Shown one piece after another: positions 13,700 to 13,737 of a stretch of 13,737 nucleotides of DNA (positions within the stretch are counted from its first letter, which is position 1; every line of letters begins with the position of its first letter). The DNA lies in NCBI GenBank assembly GCA_030539595.1, contig JAUNXW010000029.1, positions 1 to 13,737 of the forward strand, given 5' to 3'. This DNA comes from Methanocorpusculum sp. GTDB taxonomy: Archaea > Halobacteriota > Methanomicrobia > Methanomicrobiales > Methanocorpusculaceae. A model generated the notes under the pieces. It saw only the letters and a list, made by a program, of their open reading frames with translations. It did no database searches and had not been told where the DNA came from. The position numbers were made by a program, and so were the translations under genes.

Positions 13700-13737
13700 T
13701 AGATAGAACTTTCCTTAAGTTGCTTGTGATGACTCCG

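Noticed and set aside
13673..13737. A replication origin next to Cdc6
   Set aside because: No repeated origin-recognition motif or unwinding element can be seen in the 65 bp available; an origin may lie beyond the window.

Overview
The window looks like a chromosomal segment of a moderately AT-rich euryarchaeon, most probably a methanogen of the Methanomicrobia or Methanomicrobiales. The evidence is a RadA recombinase, an Orc1/Cdc6 initiator, an archaeal-type phosphoglycolate phosphatase, a NOG1-type GTPase, an HTH-CBS protein, archaeal TATA-box promoters, and Shine-Dalgarno sites of the AGGTGA/GGAGG type. The order assignment is inferred from gene content. No rRNA, tRNA, CRISPR array or intact transposase is visible.

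Left part (1-2845): a non-coding start holds a palindromic repeat. It is followed by a flavodoxin-like gene that overlaps a 60-codon gene by 8 nt, then a convergent gene for a small membrane protein. Next comes about 0.8 kb without a convincing gene (1480-2285), dense in perfect or near-perfect hairpins and fragments of a repeat family. A gene for a protein with two winged-helix domains follows.

Middle (2846-7660): a two-gene minus-strand operon encodes a 986-residue double activase-DUF2229 protein and a 425-residue HgdB-like protein. Both belong to the ATP-dependent low-potential electron-transfer family of 2-hydroxyacyl-CoA dehydratases and double-cubane cluster proteins. The genes overlap by 8 nt. 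Upstream of the operon lies an imperfect inverted repeat with arms of about 170 bp (7161-7538), which runs into a second palindromic element.

Right part (7660-13737): a chromosome-maintenance block. radA has its own TATA box, a GC-rich palindrome and a good ribosome binding site, and is followed 19 nt later by the phosphatase gene. Then come a PRC-barrel gene and an HTH-CBS gene on the minus strand, the latter divergent from the NOG1-type GTPase over a shared TATA-like tract. Finally, convergent to the GTPase gene, an acidic zinc-ribbon protein and Orc1/Cdc6 form a tight minus-strand pair.

The least explained material is non-coding: the structured region at 1552-1910, the inverted repeat, and the repeat family they share. 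Among proteins, the activase/HgdB-like pair and the zinc-ribbon partner of Cdc6 are the best candidates for undescribed function.
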